Assembly (NCBI GenBank): GCA_034112345.1
Contig: JAWUVN010000073.1
Span: 1-35,195 of the forward strand
DNA length: 35,195 nucleotides
From: Bermanella sp034112345
GTDB taxonomy: Bacteria > Pseudomonadota > Gammaproteobacteria > Pseudomonadales > Oceanobacteraceae
Reading direction: 5' to 3'
This document shows, in pieces, positions 16,251-25,225 of the stretch. The notes beneath the pieces were generated by a model, which worked only from the letters and a program-made list of their open reading frames with translations, did no database searches and was not told the DNA's origin. The translations under genes and the position numbers were made by a program. How positions within the stretch are numbered: position 1 is the first letter of the stretch; each line of letters begins with the position of its first letter.

Positions 16251-17697
16251 CCGTAGACCCCAATATCTCTGGTAAATCTTTTACAAGCTGAAGCGCTAAC
16301 GCGCCTACACTGCCAGCACCTTGTGTAATTAAAATATCACCGGGCTTTAATATATCCTTAAGTACAGGACTCACATCAAACCCTCGTTCAATAAATATCG
16401 GATCTACTCGGCCTCGGCCGCGAATACTTCGGCATAATGAACGCCCATCGGCACCAGGAATCTCATCCTCTCCAGCAGAGTAAACATCAAGCAATAACAG
16501 CGCATCTACATCACTTAATACTCTTACAAAGTCATCATATAAATCACGTGTTCGCGAATAACGATGTGGTTGAAACATCATTACCAAACGATGATTGGGC
16601 CAGCCTTCACGAATCGCTTTAATCGTTACGTCTACTTCAGTTGGGTGATGCCCATAGTCATCAACCAGCATGACACTACCGTCTTTATGAGCAAAATTTC
16701 CACATACTTGAAAACGCCTACCCACACCTTGAAATTTTTCTAATGCACTGATGATTGCTTTATCAGATATTTTTTCATCTGTAGCAACTGCAATGGCAGA
16801 TAGAGCATTTAATACATTATGATGGCCCGGCATTCTCAATCTGATATTTAAATCCGCATGAGATCCTGGGCGCTTCGCAGTAAACGAGGTATACATTCCG
16901 TCTTGCGAGATATTCACAGCATAGTAATCAGCCGATTCATCAAACCCATACGTTAAGACTGGACGATTAACTTCCGGTAAAATATCTCTAATGGTTTCAT
17001 CTTCGATGCATAAAACAGCCAAACCATAAAAAGGTAAATTATGTAGGAATTCTATAAAGGTTTTTTTCAATTGATTAAAGTCACCACCATAGGTATCCAT
17101 ATGGTCCGCTTCGATGTTAGTCACTATTGAAACCATTGGCTGCAAATGCAAAAAAGAAGCATCTGACTCATCAGCTTCAGCCACTAAATATCGACTCCCA
17201 CCTAGCTTAGCGTTGGTACCAGCACTGGTTAACTTACCGCCTATAACATATGTTGGATCTTTTTCACCTTCAGCCAAAATAGACGCAACTAGACTTGTAG
17301 TTGTGGTTTTACCATGTGTTCCTGCAACAGCAATACCGTGCCTGTAACGCATTAGTTCAGCCAACATTTCTGCTCGGCGTACAATTGGAATACGGTGCTC
17401 GGTCGCGTACTGTATTTCCGGATTAGATTGATCGATAGCGGTTGATACCACCACTACATCAGCATTTTTTACGTTTTCAGCTTCATGACCAAAAAACACT
17501 TGAACCCCTAAGGATTCTAATCGCTCAGTCACACTTGATACTTTTAGATCTGAGCCTGAAATGTCATAACCTTGATTTAATAAAACCTCTGCTATACCAC
17601 ACATCCCAACACCGCCAATTCCAATAAAATGGATCTGGCGAATTCGTCGCATTTCTGGAATTTCCCAACGCTGTACTACTTTATTCTCATTTTCCAT
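16237..17697 (-). CDS. murC: UDP-N-acetylmuramate--L-alanine ligase MurC
   Basis: MurC adds L-alanine to UDP-MurNAc, the first amino-acid step of the peptidoglycan stem. With the start at 17697 the protein is 485 aa. That ATG follows GAGG at six bases and gives MENENKVVQRWEIPEMRR, which aligns with the N-terminus of E. coli MurC (IVPEMRR). A longer reading frame to 17766 would run inside murG and is unlikely. The UDP-binding GIGGVGM is near residues 26-32, the ATP-binding GTHGKTT at 126-132, and the C-terminal Mur ligase domain contains FQPHRYSRT. It overlaps the end of murG by 11 bases. Confidence 0.96.
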   Translation of the reverse strand: MENENKVVQRWEIPEMRRIRQIHFIGIGGVGMCGIAEVLLNQGYDISGSDLKVSSVTERLESLGVQVFFGHEAENVKNADVVVVSTAIDQSNPEIQYATEHRIPIVRRAEMLAELMRYRHGIAVAGTHGKTTTTSLVASILAEGEKDPTYVIGGKLTSAGTNAKLGGSRYLVAEADESDASFLHLQPMVSIVTNIEADHMDTYGGDFNQLKKTFIEFLHNLPFYGLAVLCIEDETIRDILPEVNRPVLTYGFDESADYYAVNISQDGMYTSFTAKRPGSHADLNIRLRMPGHHNVLNALSAIAVATDEKISDKAIISALEKFQGVGRRFQVCGNFAHKDGSVMLVDDYGHHPTEVDVTIKAIREGWPNHRLVMMFQPHRYSRTRDLYDDFVRVLSDVDALLLLDVYSAGEDEIPGADGRSLCRSIRGRGRVDPIFIERGFDVSPVLKDILKPGDILITQGAGSVGALALQLVKDLPEILGSTDDSK

Positions 17698-18775
17698 GAG
17701 CAGCCTCAATACAATAATTAGCAACGGTTTTGGCTGAATCATTTTTAGCCAAAGTCCGTGCAGCAATAGACATATTCAAAATACGCTCTTTTGCTTGTAA
17801 CAATTTTGTTAATTCGTCATTCAAATATTCACTGGTGAAACTAGATTGCTCACATAAAATAGCGGCTCCAGCATTCACTAAAAACATGCCGTTAACTGTT
17901 TGATGATCATCCACTGCAAATGGATAAGGTACCAAAATAGAAGCCACACCAGCAGACATCAATTCAGAAACAGTTAACGCTCCTGCTCGGCAAATAACGA
18001 TATCAGCCCACGAATATGCTTCAGCCATATCAGCAATAAAGGCACTTACCTTAACGGATACCACTCCCGCTTGCTCATAGCCACTTTTAACATCTTCAAA
18101 ATTACGAGATCCCGCTTGATGCCAAACACTAATTTCAGGACTGTATTCAGCCTGAGACAAAGTCTCAATCAGTACATTATTAATTGCTACCGCTCCAAGA
18201 CTGCCGCCAACAACCAATACATTCAATCCGCTTTTCTGTTGATCTAATCGCTCTTCAGGGGGCGCTATTTTAGTAATCGTAGAGCGAACAGGATTTCCAA
18301 CTGTTATTAATCTAGCCCTTTTCTTAAAAGCCCCTTCGAATGCTTGCAATAAAGGTGAAGCAAAGCGACTTAATAATTTATTAGTCATTCCCGGAATAGC
18401 ATTTTGCTCATGAATCACCAAAGGTGTCCTCGATAAAACGGCCATTAATCCACCTGGGCCAGATGCAAAACCACCCATCCCTAAAGCCATAACAGGCTTA
18501 ACTTTGATAAATACTTTTAGTGTTTGCCACATAGCACGAATCAATTGTAAAGGGGCTAGTAACAACTTCAATATTCCATTACCTCGTAAACCTGTAATCG
18601 TAATGCGATGTAGCTCATAGCCTGCATCTGGCACAAGGTCGTTCTCGATTCCTTTTACACTTCCTAACCAATGAACTACGTAACCTTTACGCATTAACTC
18701 TCTTGCAACGCTAATGGCAGGAATAACATGTCCACCAGTTCCACCTGCCATAATTAACACATTATTTTTTTTCAT
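17687..18775 (-). CDS. murG: UDP-GlcNAc:lipid I N-acetylglucosaminyltransferase MurG
   Basis: MurG is a peripheral GT-B enzyme on the cytoplasmic face of the inner membrane that converts lipid I to lipid II. Starting at 18775 the protein is 362 aa (MKKNNVLIMAGG), preceded by GGAG at seven bases; a longer frame to 18823 lies in ftsW and is unlikely. The lipid/phosphate loop GGTGGHV is at 11-17, and the C-lobe segment CRAGALTVSELMSAGVASILVPYPFAVDDHQ is split across the donor-binding site (quoted in part: CRAGALTVSEL). It overlaps ftsW by 14 bases. Confidence 0.96.
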   Translation of the reverse strand: MKKNNVLIMAGGTGGHVIPAISVARELMRKGYVVHWLGSVKGIENDLVPDAGYELHRITITGLRGNGILKLLLAPLQLIRAMWQTLKVFIKVKPVMALGMGGFASGPGGLMAVLSRTPLVIHEQNAIPGMTNKLLSRFASPLLQAFEGAFKKRARLITVGNPVRSTITKIAPPEERLDQQKSGLNVLVVGGSLGAVAINNVLIETLSQAEYSPEISVWHQAGSRNFEDVKSGYEQAGVVSVKVSAFIADMAEAYSWADIVICRAGALTVSELMSAGVASILVPYPFAVDDHQTVNGMFLVNAGAAILCEQSSFTSEYLNDELTKLLQAKERILNMSIAARTLAKNDSAKTVANYCIEAAHGK

Positions 18776-19946
18776 GAGCAGTCTCCATTTCATGATGAAC
18801 TCTAAGTAATAATGCAATGGCAATAGAGCATGCTAATAAACTAGACCCACCAAAACTAACAAACGGTAATGTAATGCCTTTTGTAGGCAGTAAACCCATA
18901 TTCACGCCTAAATTAATAAACGCCTGAAAACCAATTAACATCGCCATGCCATAAGCCACATACGCAGCAAAGAACTGTTGCTTAGAAAATGCTTTCTTTC
19001 CAATGCTCATACCTTTCATAAAAATATATACAAACAATGCAATTATAACCGTTGCCCCTAACAAACCTGTTTCTTCAGACCAAATTGCAAATACAAAGTC
19101 TGTATGAGCTTCAGGTAAATAAAACAATTTCTGAATACTATTGCCTAACCCAACACCCGTGAACTCGCCACGGCCAAACGCTATTAGGCTTTGAGTTAAC
19201 TGATAACCACTGCCGAACACATTTTCAGCATCCCACGGTTTCCAATACCCCGTTAGTCGCTCCAACCGATAAGGCTGACTAATCAAAATTAATACCGATG
19301 CACTTAAAACAACAACAGCCGTTAAAATAAACTGACCGGCTTTCACCCCACCTAAAAACAACAAAGCCAACGTAGAAAGAATAAGCACGACGACGGCACC
19401 AAAATCTGGTTCAAGCAATAACAACATGGCCAGCAAAGACAATACAAAAAGAGGTTTAATAAATCCTGACCACTTTGATTGCACCTCTTCACGTCTACGA
19501 TCCAAATAACTCGCCATATATAAAACGGTGGCTATCTTTGCAAACTCACTAGGCTGTACATTCATAATGCCTAGAGATATCCAACGCATACTTCCGTTTA
19601 CCTCTTTACCAATTCCTGGTATCAAGACTAAAATTAGGCTAGCTAAAGAAATAACAACAAGTACTGCACTCAAGGACCGCAGCCATTGCAATGGAATTCG
19701 TATCACAACCATGGCAGTAATCAAACCAAGTACGAGATAAATGCCGTGACGCATACTAATATGTAGGCTATTACCATAATGCCTTTCAGACCAATCCATA
19801 CTGGCTGACGTCACCATTAACCAACCAAGAACAGACAATAAAATAGTTGCCCACATTAACGATGAATCGACAATCAACTTTTGCTTTATGTCCAGCTTTT
19901 GCCAAACAGGGATGCTTGGAGCTGCAACACGGGTGGCAGAACTCAT
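18762..19946 (-). CDS. ftsW: septal SEDS peptidoglycan glycosyltransferase FtsW
   Basis: FtsW is the septal SEDS glycosyltransferase that works with FtsI (PBP3). The protein is 394 aa with about ten membrane helices. SEDS hallmarks include the extracellular YRLERLTGYWKPW segment, GYQLTQSLIAFGRG, the catalytic-loop region LPEAHTDFVFAIWSEE, and the C-terminal LPTKGITLPFVSFGGSS. The start overlaps the murD stop by four bases (ATGA). Linkage to murG and murD and the paired ftsI at the front of the cluster support FtsW rather than RodA. Confidence 0.96.
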   Translation of the reverse strand: MSSATRVAAPSIPVWQKLDIKQKLIVDSSLMWATILLSVLGWLMVTSASMDWSERHYGNSLHISMRHGIYLVLGLITAMVVIRIPLQWLRSLSAVLVVISLASLILVLIPGIGKEVNGSMRWISLGIMNVQPSEFAKIATVLYMASYLDRRREEVQSKWSGFIKPLFVLSLLAMLLLLEPDFGAVVVLILSTLALLFLGGVKAGQFILTAVVVLSASVLILISQPYRLERLTGYWKPWDAENVFGSGYQLTQSLIAFGRGEFTGVGLGNSIQKLFYLPEAHTDFVFAIWSEETGLLGATVIIALFVYIFMKGMSIGKKAFSKQQFFAAYVAYGMAMLIGFQAFINLGVNMGLLPTKGITLPFVSFGGSSLLACSIAIALLLRVHHEMETAHEKK

Positions 19947-21280
19947 AAATCCTCCACCAACTGCACAAAAGTTTCACCACGGTGCTCAAAACTTTTGAAC
20001 ATATCAAAACTGGCACATGCCGGTGACAATAAAACAGCATCACCGAATGTTGCATTCAAACACGCTTTTTTAAATGCATCATTAAAATCATCTGCAGTCA
20101 CTACATGCGTGTCATTTTCTAAAGCATGCTGAATCAATATTTTATCACGGCCATACGCAACTAGGGTTTTAACACCTGATTGAATCGCTTTTTTCATATA
20201 AGAGAAATCAGCGCCCTTACCATCACCACCAGCCATCAATATAATGGAGCCATCTACATCAGCCTGTAAGCCATCTAAAGCAGCGACTGTTGCACCTACG
20301 TTTGTTCCTTTTGAATCATTAAAGAAATCCACACCATTATGCTTTCCAACCCACTGACAGCGATGCTCTAAACCGGGGTAATCTTGTAAAGTTGTCAACA
20401 TTGAATCTAACGATAAACCCGCCGCCGAGCCTAACGCCATTGCGGCTAAAGCATTGCTGCGATTATGAGTGCCTTTAATTTTTAATTGCTTAGTGCTAAT
20501 CAAGGCTTGATGACCAATCGCCAGATAGCTTTCACCATCCTGCTCTACCATACCAAAGTGATTTTCTATCGACTCACTTAAGCCAAACGTAATGGTTTTT
20601 ACATCTAATTTTCGTAACGGAACCGAACGCTCATCATCACGATTTACAACGGCAGCTTTGCAACCATTAAATATATTATGTTTAGCATGCCAGTAATCAT
20701 CGTAGCTATTATAACGATCTAAATGATCCGGACTGACATTGAGAACAGTGGCCACATCAGCATTTAAATTAGGCGTTGTTTCAAGCTGAAAACTACTTAA
20801 TTCCATTACATATAATTGAACATTTTCATTAATCAATTCTAATGCTGGCGTGCCTAAATTACCGCCAATTGCCACATTCAAACCAGCATCTTTTGCCATA
20901 TCACCCAGTAATGTGGTTACCGTACTTTTGGCATTCGAACCGGTAATTGCTATAACAGGTGCCTTAACATAATCAGAAAATATTTGAATATCGCCAACAA
21001 CTGGCACACCTTTCTTAACGGCCGCTTGAATTTCTTTTGTTGCTAATGCAAGTCCAGGACTAAGTATTATTTTTTTAGCATCACATAATAGTCGCTCATC
21101 TAGACCGCCCAGAATAACGGATACTTCGGGATAGCTATCCTTAACAGCCTGAGCAAATGGTGCCTGCTCACGCGTATCCATAGCGATAACGCTTTCACCA
21201 CGATCAGCAAAGAAGGAAACAACTGAAAAGCCAGTTTTTCCTAGTCCGATTACAACAATATGCTGATCTTTTTTAGTCAT
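19943..21280 (-). CDS. murD: UDP-N-acetylmuramoyl-L-alanine--D-glutamate ligase MurD
   Basis: MurD adds D-glutamate to UDP-MurNAc-L-Ala. The protein is 445 aa. A Rossmann-like UDP-binding start (VVIGLGKTGFS) is followed by the ATP loop GSNAKST at 114-120. The usual loop is G-x-N-G-K-S/T; the Ala in place of Gly leaves the lysine and hydroxyl residues intact, so activity is expected. The central domain contains NVSPDHLDRY, and the C-terminal domain NDSKGTN. It lies 17 bases after mraY. Confidence 0.96.
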   Translation of the reverse strand: MTKKDQHIVVIGLGKTGFSVVSFFADRGESVIAMDTREQAPFAQAVKDSYPEVSVILGGLDERLLCDAKKIILSPGLALATKEIQAAVKKGVPVVGDIQIFSDYVKAPVIAITGSNAKSTVTTLLGDMAKDAGLNVAIGGNLGTPALELINENVQLYVMELSSFQLETTPNLNADVATVLNVSPDHLDRYNSYDDYWHAKHNIFNGCKAAVVNRDDERSVPLRKLDVKTITFGLSESIENHFGMVEQDGESYLAIGHQALISTKQLKIKGTHNRSNALAAMALGSAAGLSLDSMLTTLQDYPGLEHRCQWVGKHNGVDFFNDSKGTNVGATVAALDGLQADVDGSIILMAGGDGKGADFSYMKKAIQSGVKTLVAYGRDKILIQHALENDTHVVTADDFNDAFKKACLNATFGDAVLLSPACASFDMFKSFEHRGETFVQLVEDL

Positions 21281-21297
21281 TATAATTTATATCAATC

Positions 21298-22380
21298 TTA
21301 TCTAATTTTTAATGTAGCCATTCCAATCAATACCAAAAATAAGGTAATGATCCAGAATCGAACAATCACTCTTGGCTCAGGCCAACCCTTTAATTCAAAA
21401 TGGTGATGTAATGGTGCCATTCTAAAAATACGCTTTCCTGTCAATTTAAATGATGCAACCTGCAAAATAACACTGACGGTTTCTGCAACAAAAATTCCAC
21501 CCATAATAAACAGAAGAATTTCTTGGCGAACCACAACTGCAATCACACCTAAAGCAGCACCTAACGCTAATGAGCCAACATCACCCATAAATACTTGTGC
21601 TGGGTAAGTGTTAAACCATAAAAAACCAATTCCAGCACCAACTAAGGCCCCACAGAAAATAGCCACTTCACCCACACCATCTAAGTAAGGTAAGAATAAA
21701 TACTCTGCAAAATTCACATGCCCAGTTAAATATGCACAAACACCCAGTGCACCACCCACCATCACTGTTGGTAAGATTGCCAAACCATCCAAGCCATCAG
21801 TTAAATTTACTGCATTACTACTACCTACAATGACAAAGTAAGTTAATACGATGTAAAAAACTCCGAGGTCGATGGCAATATCCTTAAAGAATGGGACTAT
21901 CAAGGTTGTCTCAGCTGGACCAGCAGCTGACGCATACAAATAAACACCAGCAATAATGGCAATAATACTCTGCCAAAACATTTTCCAACGAGCAGGTAAA
22001 CCACGAGAATTCTTTTGAACAACTTTTCTATAATCATCAACAAAACCAACCACTCCAGTAGCCAGTGTCACTAATAAAACTACCCATACATAATGATTAC
22101 CTAGATCACCCCACAATAAAGTACTCACGGCAATGGCTAATAAAATCATAACCCCACCCATTGTTGGTGTGCCTGATTTACTCAAATGCGACTTAGGGCC
22201 GTCATCACGAACCGCCTGCCCTATTTGACGTCGTTGCAAGGTTTTAATCACATACGGACCAAACCAAAGCGCAATAACAAGTGCCGTTAGAGTTGCAAAA
22301 ATGCCTCGTACGGATAAATAATTAACAACTGCAAAACCGCTGTTATATTGCTGTAAATATTCAGCTAACCAAAGCAACAT
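21298..22380 (-). CDS. mraY: phospho-N-acetylmuramoyl-pentapeptide-transferase MraY
   Basis: MraY transfers phospho-MurNAc-pentapeptide onto undecaprenyl phosphate to make lipid I in the inner membrane. The protein is 360 aa with about ten helices. Signature segments are FVDDYRK (D115/D116), NLTDGLDGLA (192-201) and the histidine-rich MAPLHHHFELKGWPE near the C-terminus. It starts 11 bases after murF. Confidence 0.97.
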   Translation of the reverse strand: MLLWLAEYLQQYNSGFAVVNYLSVRGIFATLTALVIALWFGPYVIKTLQRRQIGQAVRDDGPKSHLSKSGTPTMGGVMILLAIAVSTLLWGDLGNHYVWVVLLVTLATGVVGFVDDYRKVVQKNSRGLPARWKMFWQSIIAIIAGVYLYASAAGPAETTLIVPFFKDIAIDLGVFYIVLTYFVIVGSSNAVNLTDGLDGLAILPTVMVGGALGVCAYLTGHVNFAEYLFLPYLDGVGEVAIFCGALVGAGIGFLWFNTYPAQVFMGDVGSLALGAALGVIAVVVRQEILLFIMGGIFVAETVSVILQVASFKLTGKRIFRMAPLHHHFELKGWPEPRVIVRFWIITLFLVLIGMATLKIR

Positions 22381-22391
22381 ATTTGCTTCCC

Positions 22392-23759
22392 CTAAATTTT
22401 CTTATCTGATTGTTCAATTATTTCAGATACCACGCGATCCATTCTCGCACTTCGCGAGCCTTTCACTAATACAGCAGTATTCGAATTCAGTTTCGTTTTC
22501 AAAAATCTTATTAAATTGTCGTTACTTGCAAACCAATGAGCGTTATCACCAAAAGATTCAGCTGCTCCGCGACTAAATTCACCTACGGCAAAAAACTCAT
22601 CAATTTTTCCATTACGTGCATAAACACCAGACTCAGCGTGCGCTAATTGGGTTTCGACCCCTAGCTCTGCCATGTCGCCCATCACAAAAATTTTATGTCC
22701 TGTTCGGCTCGCCAACACATCAACTGCCGCTCTAACTGATGCTGGGTTTGCATTGTATGTATCATCAATCACAACACTGCCGTTTAACCCTTTTTCCTCA
22801 ATTAGACGCCCTTCAACACCCTCAAAAGTTTCAAGCCCAGATACAATATGCCCTATTGGCATATTCAATGCGCTGCAGGCTGCTGCACACGCCAATGCAT
22901 TCATTACATTATGACGGCCCATTACGCGAAGCTGAACCTTGGCCGACTGGTCTGCTATATGCATAATAAAACCACAGCAACCCATTACATCAATTTCAAT
23001 ATTAGTCGCTTTGACACTCGCCTCATCAGATACACCAAAACTAATAACATTTTTAGATCCTGCTCTCACTTTCCATTGAGAGTAATACGGGCTATCTGCA
23101 TTTAAAATGGCTGTTCCATTTTCAGGTAATGCATCAATGATTTCACCCTTGGTCCTGACTATGGTTTCTATATCACCAAAACCTTCTAAATGCGCCTCTT
23201 CAGCATTGGTTAAAATAGAAACCGTTGGCCTTGCCAAATTAGAACTGTACGCAATCTCACCTTCGGCGCTTGCACCCAGTTCAATAACGGCATAATCATA
23301 AGTATCACTCAAACGCAGTAGCGTAATCGGTGCTCCTATATGATTATTAAAATTACCACGGGTAACCAAGACCTCATTATGTTGACGCAACAGATTAGCC
23401 ATCATCCCTTTTACAGTCGTTTTACCACTGCTACCTGTTACGGCAATCACATCTTTATGAAATCTATTACGATTAAAAAGTGCTAACAGACCTAATCCCT
23501 TCGTTGTGTCTTGTACCAATAAAGTTGGCACACTTAAACCATCCATTGCCTTGCTAATTACAACACCGCAAGCTCCTTTTTCAATGGCCTGAGCAACATA
23601 CTGATGACCATCTAATCGATCACCAATTAAAGCCACGTATAAATCACCCGGCTGCAACGTTCTAGTATCAGTACTTACAAACTGAAAAGGAACGTTTGCT
23701 CCGCGATGTTTAGCTGAAATAAATTCAGCCACTTCAGCCAGCCTAACTGCACCTATCAT
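22392..23759 (-). CDS. murF: UDP-MurNAc-tripeptide--D-Ala-D-Ala ligase MurF
   Basis: MurF adds the D-Ala-D-Ala dipeptide (made by DdlB) to UDP-MurNAc-tripeptide, completing the cytoplasmic precursor. The protein is 455 aa. The Mur N-terminal domain contains STDTRTLQPGDLYVAL, the ATP loop TGSSGKTT is at 108-115, and the C-terminal domain has DDTYNANPAS. The start overlaps the murE stop by four bases. Confidence 0.96.
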   Translation of the reverse strand: MIGAVRLAEVAEFISAKHRGANVPFQFVSTDTRTLQPGDLYVALIGDRLDGHQYVAQAIEKGACGVVISKAMDGLSVPTLLVQDTTKGLGLLALFNRNRFHKDVIAVTGSSGKTTVKGMMANLLRQHNEVLVTRGNFNNHIGAPITLLRLSDTYDYAVIELGASAEGEIAYSSNLARPTVSILTNAEEAHLEGFGDIETIVRTKGEIIDALPENGTAILNADSPYYSQWKVRAGSKNVISFGVSDEASVKATNIEIDVMGCCGFIMHIADQSAKVQLRVMGRHNVMNALACAAACSALNMPIGHIVSGLETFEGVEGRLIEEKGLNGSVVIDDTYNANPASVRAAVDVLASRTGHKIFVMGDMAELGVETQLAHAESGVYARNGKIDEFFAVGEFSRGAAESFGDNAHWFASNDNLIRFLKTKLNSNTAVLVKGSRSARMDRVVSEIIEQSDKKI

Positions 23760-25225
23760 ACTAATGTCTCCACACGCATTGCTTTTTCAGCAACACTTAC
23801 ATCACTAAAATATTGTTTCTGACCACAAATTTCTTGATAGTCTTCATGACCCTTTCCTGCAATCACAACAATGTCCTGACTGCTCGCCATTGATATAGCT
23901 TTTTCAATGGCTATTTTACGATCTAATTCAATTGAAAATGGCCCTGCTAAACCTTGAATCATATCTTGGCAAATTTTCTCTGGGGATTCGGTGCGAGGGT
24001 TATCACTTGTAAAAATAACATCATCAGAATTTCGCAGAGCGATCTTTCCCATTAGCGCTCTCTTACCTTGGTCGCGATCCCCGCCGCATCCAACAACTAA
24101 AATAAGCTTACCGTGATTATGCTGCTTAACCGATTTTAACACCTGCCCTAATGCATCAGGTGTATGCGCATAATCAACCAATACTAACGGATCGGCTTTA
24201 GAACCAACAACTTGCTGCATCCGGCCTAAAACGGGCTTTAAATGACTGCACAAAGACAGTAACTGCTGAAGCAATACGCCACGAGATAGCCCGTAAGCTA
24301 TCACAGCTGCAACATTGTAAACATTGAACTCACCGTATAGAGGAAGAAATACTGAAGATGCTATTCCATTCCAACGAAACTCAACCCTCATTCCTTTTTC
24401 GGTTAAAGATTTTATAGAAAACTGTAAGTCTGCATCTCTTGATGTACCGTATGTTATTACTTTTTGCGCGCTTGTATTTTGAAGCAGAGTGGAAGCATAT
24501 GCATCATCAACATTTACAATGGCCAACTCCAAGTCACTCCACTTAAATAACTTAGATTTTTCAGCACCATAAGCTGCCATAGTGCCATGGTAATCCAAAT
24601 GATCTCGGGTTAGATTACTGAAAATAGCGGTTTTAAATTTAACACCTTCCAATCGTTGCTGCTCAAGCCCGTGACTCGATACTTCCATTGCAACTGCATC
24701 GTTAGCCAACGATAAATCTCGTAGAACTGTATGTAACTTTTCAAGAGGTAAGGTTGTCATCCCTGATACTGTTAAATCGTTCCACTTACCATAACCCAGT
24801 GTTCCCATAACCGATGACTGAACATTCAAACCTTCTAGTAATTGCGCCAGGTAATAACAGATTGAAGACTTACCATTTGTTCCTGTTACACCAATTACAT
24901 TCATGTCATTTGTTACTTGGCCAAATTTTGTATGAAGCAAGTCCCCAGAAAACGCCATTACATCTTCAACTTTCAATGTCGCATCTATTACTATTTCGGT
25001 AAGCAAACTACTGCAAATCACAAGTACAGCACCCGATGCACAAGCTTGCTCAATATATTCCAACTCATTCTTTGCCACAGAAGGCAATGCAACGTAACAA
25101 TCACCTTGCTGTACTTCGCGGCTATCAAAACAAAGATTTTTAATATCAATAGAATGCAAAAAATCTGGAAGGCTATTTAGCTGTCCAGATAAGAATGTAA
25201 ATGCATTTGAATTAATATGGATCAT
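23756..25225 (-). CDS. murE: UDP-MurNAc-L-Ala-D-Glu--meso-diaminopimelate ligase MurE
   Basis: MurE adds the third residue of the stem peptide. The protein is 489 aa with the ATP loop GTNGKSS at 115-121. The motif DNPR at 408-411 is the established marker for meso-diaminopimelate rather than lysine, so the peptidoglycan here should be the ordinary Gram-negative A1-gamma type. It overlaps ftsI and murF by four bases each. Confidence 0.96.
   Translation of the reverse strand: MIHINSNAFTFLSGQLNSLPDFLHSIDIKNLCFDSREVQQGDCYVALPSVAKNELEYIEQACASGAVLVICSSLLTEIVIDATLKVEDVMAFSGDLLHTKFGQVTNDMNVIGVTGTNGKSSICYYLAQLLEGLNVQSSVMGTLGYGKWNDLTVSGMTTLPLEKLHTVLRDLSLANDAVAMEVSSHGLEQQRLEGVKFKTAIFSNLTRDHLDYHGTMAAYGAEKSKLFKWSDLELAIVNVDDAYASTLLQNTSAQKVITYGTSRDADLQFSIKSLTEKGMRVEFRWNGIASSVFLPLYGEFNVYNVAAVIAYGLSRGVLLQQLLSLCSHLKPVLGRMQQVVGSKADPLVLVDYAHTPDALGQVLKSVKQHNHGKLILVVGCGGDRDQGKRALMGKIALRNSDDVIFTSDNPRTESPEKICQDMIQGLAGPFSIELDRKIAIEKAISMASSQDIVVIAGKGHEDYQEICGQKQYFSDVSVAEKAMRVETLV

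Noticed and set aside
17698..17766. Longer N-terminus for murC
   Set aside because: The extra 23 residues would be read inside murG and lack a ribosome binding site; the ATG at 17697 has GAGG at proper spacing and matches the family N-terminus.
18776..18823. Longer N-terminus for murG
   Set aside because: The extra 16 residues lie in the end of ftsW; the ATG at 18775 has GGAG and starts right at the conserved fold.
20923..20943. MurD ATP loop GSNAKST with Ala where Gly is usual
   Set aside because: Lysine and Ser/Thr are intact, and I believe similar loops occur in other gammaproteobacterial MurD proteins, so it is probably a normal variant rather than a defect.
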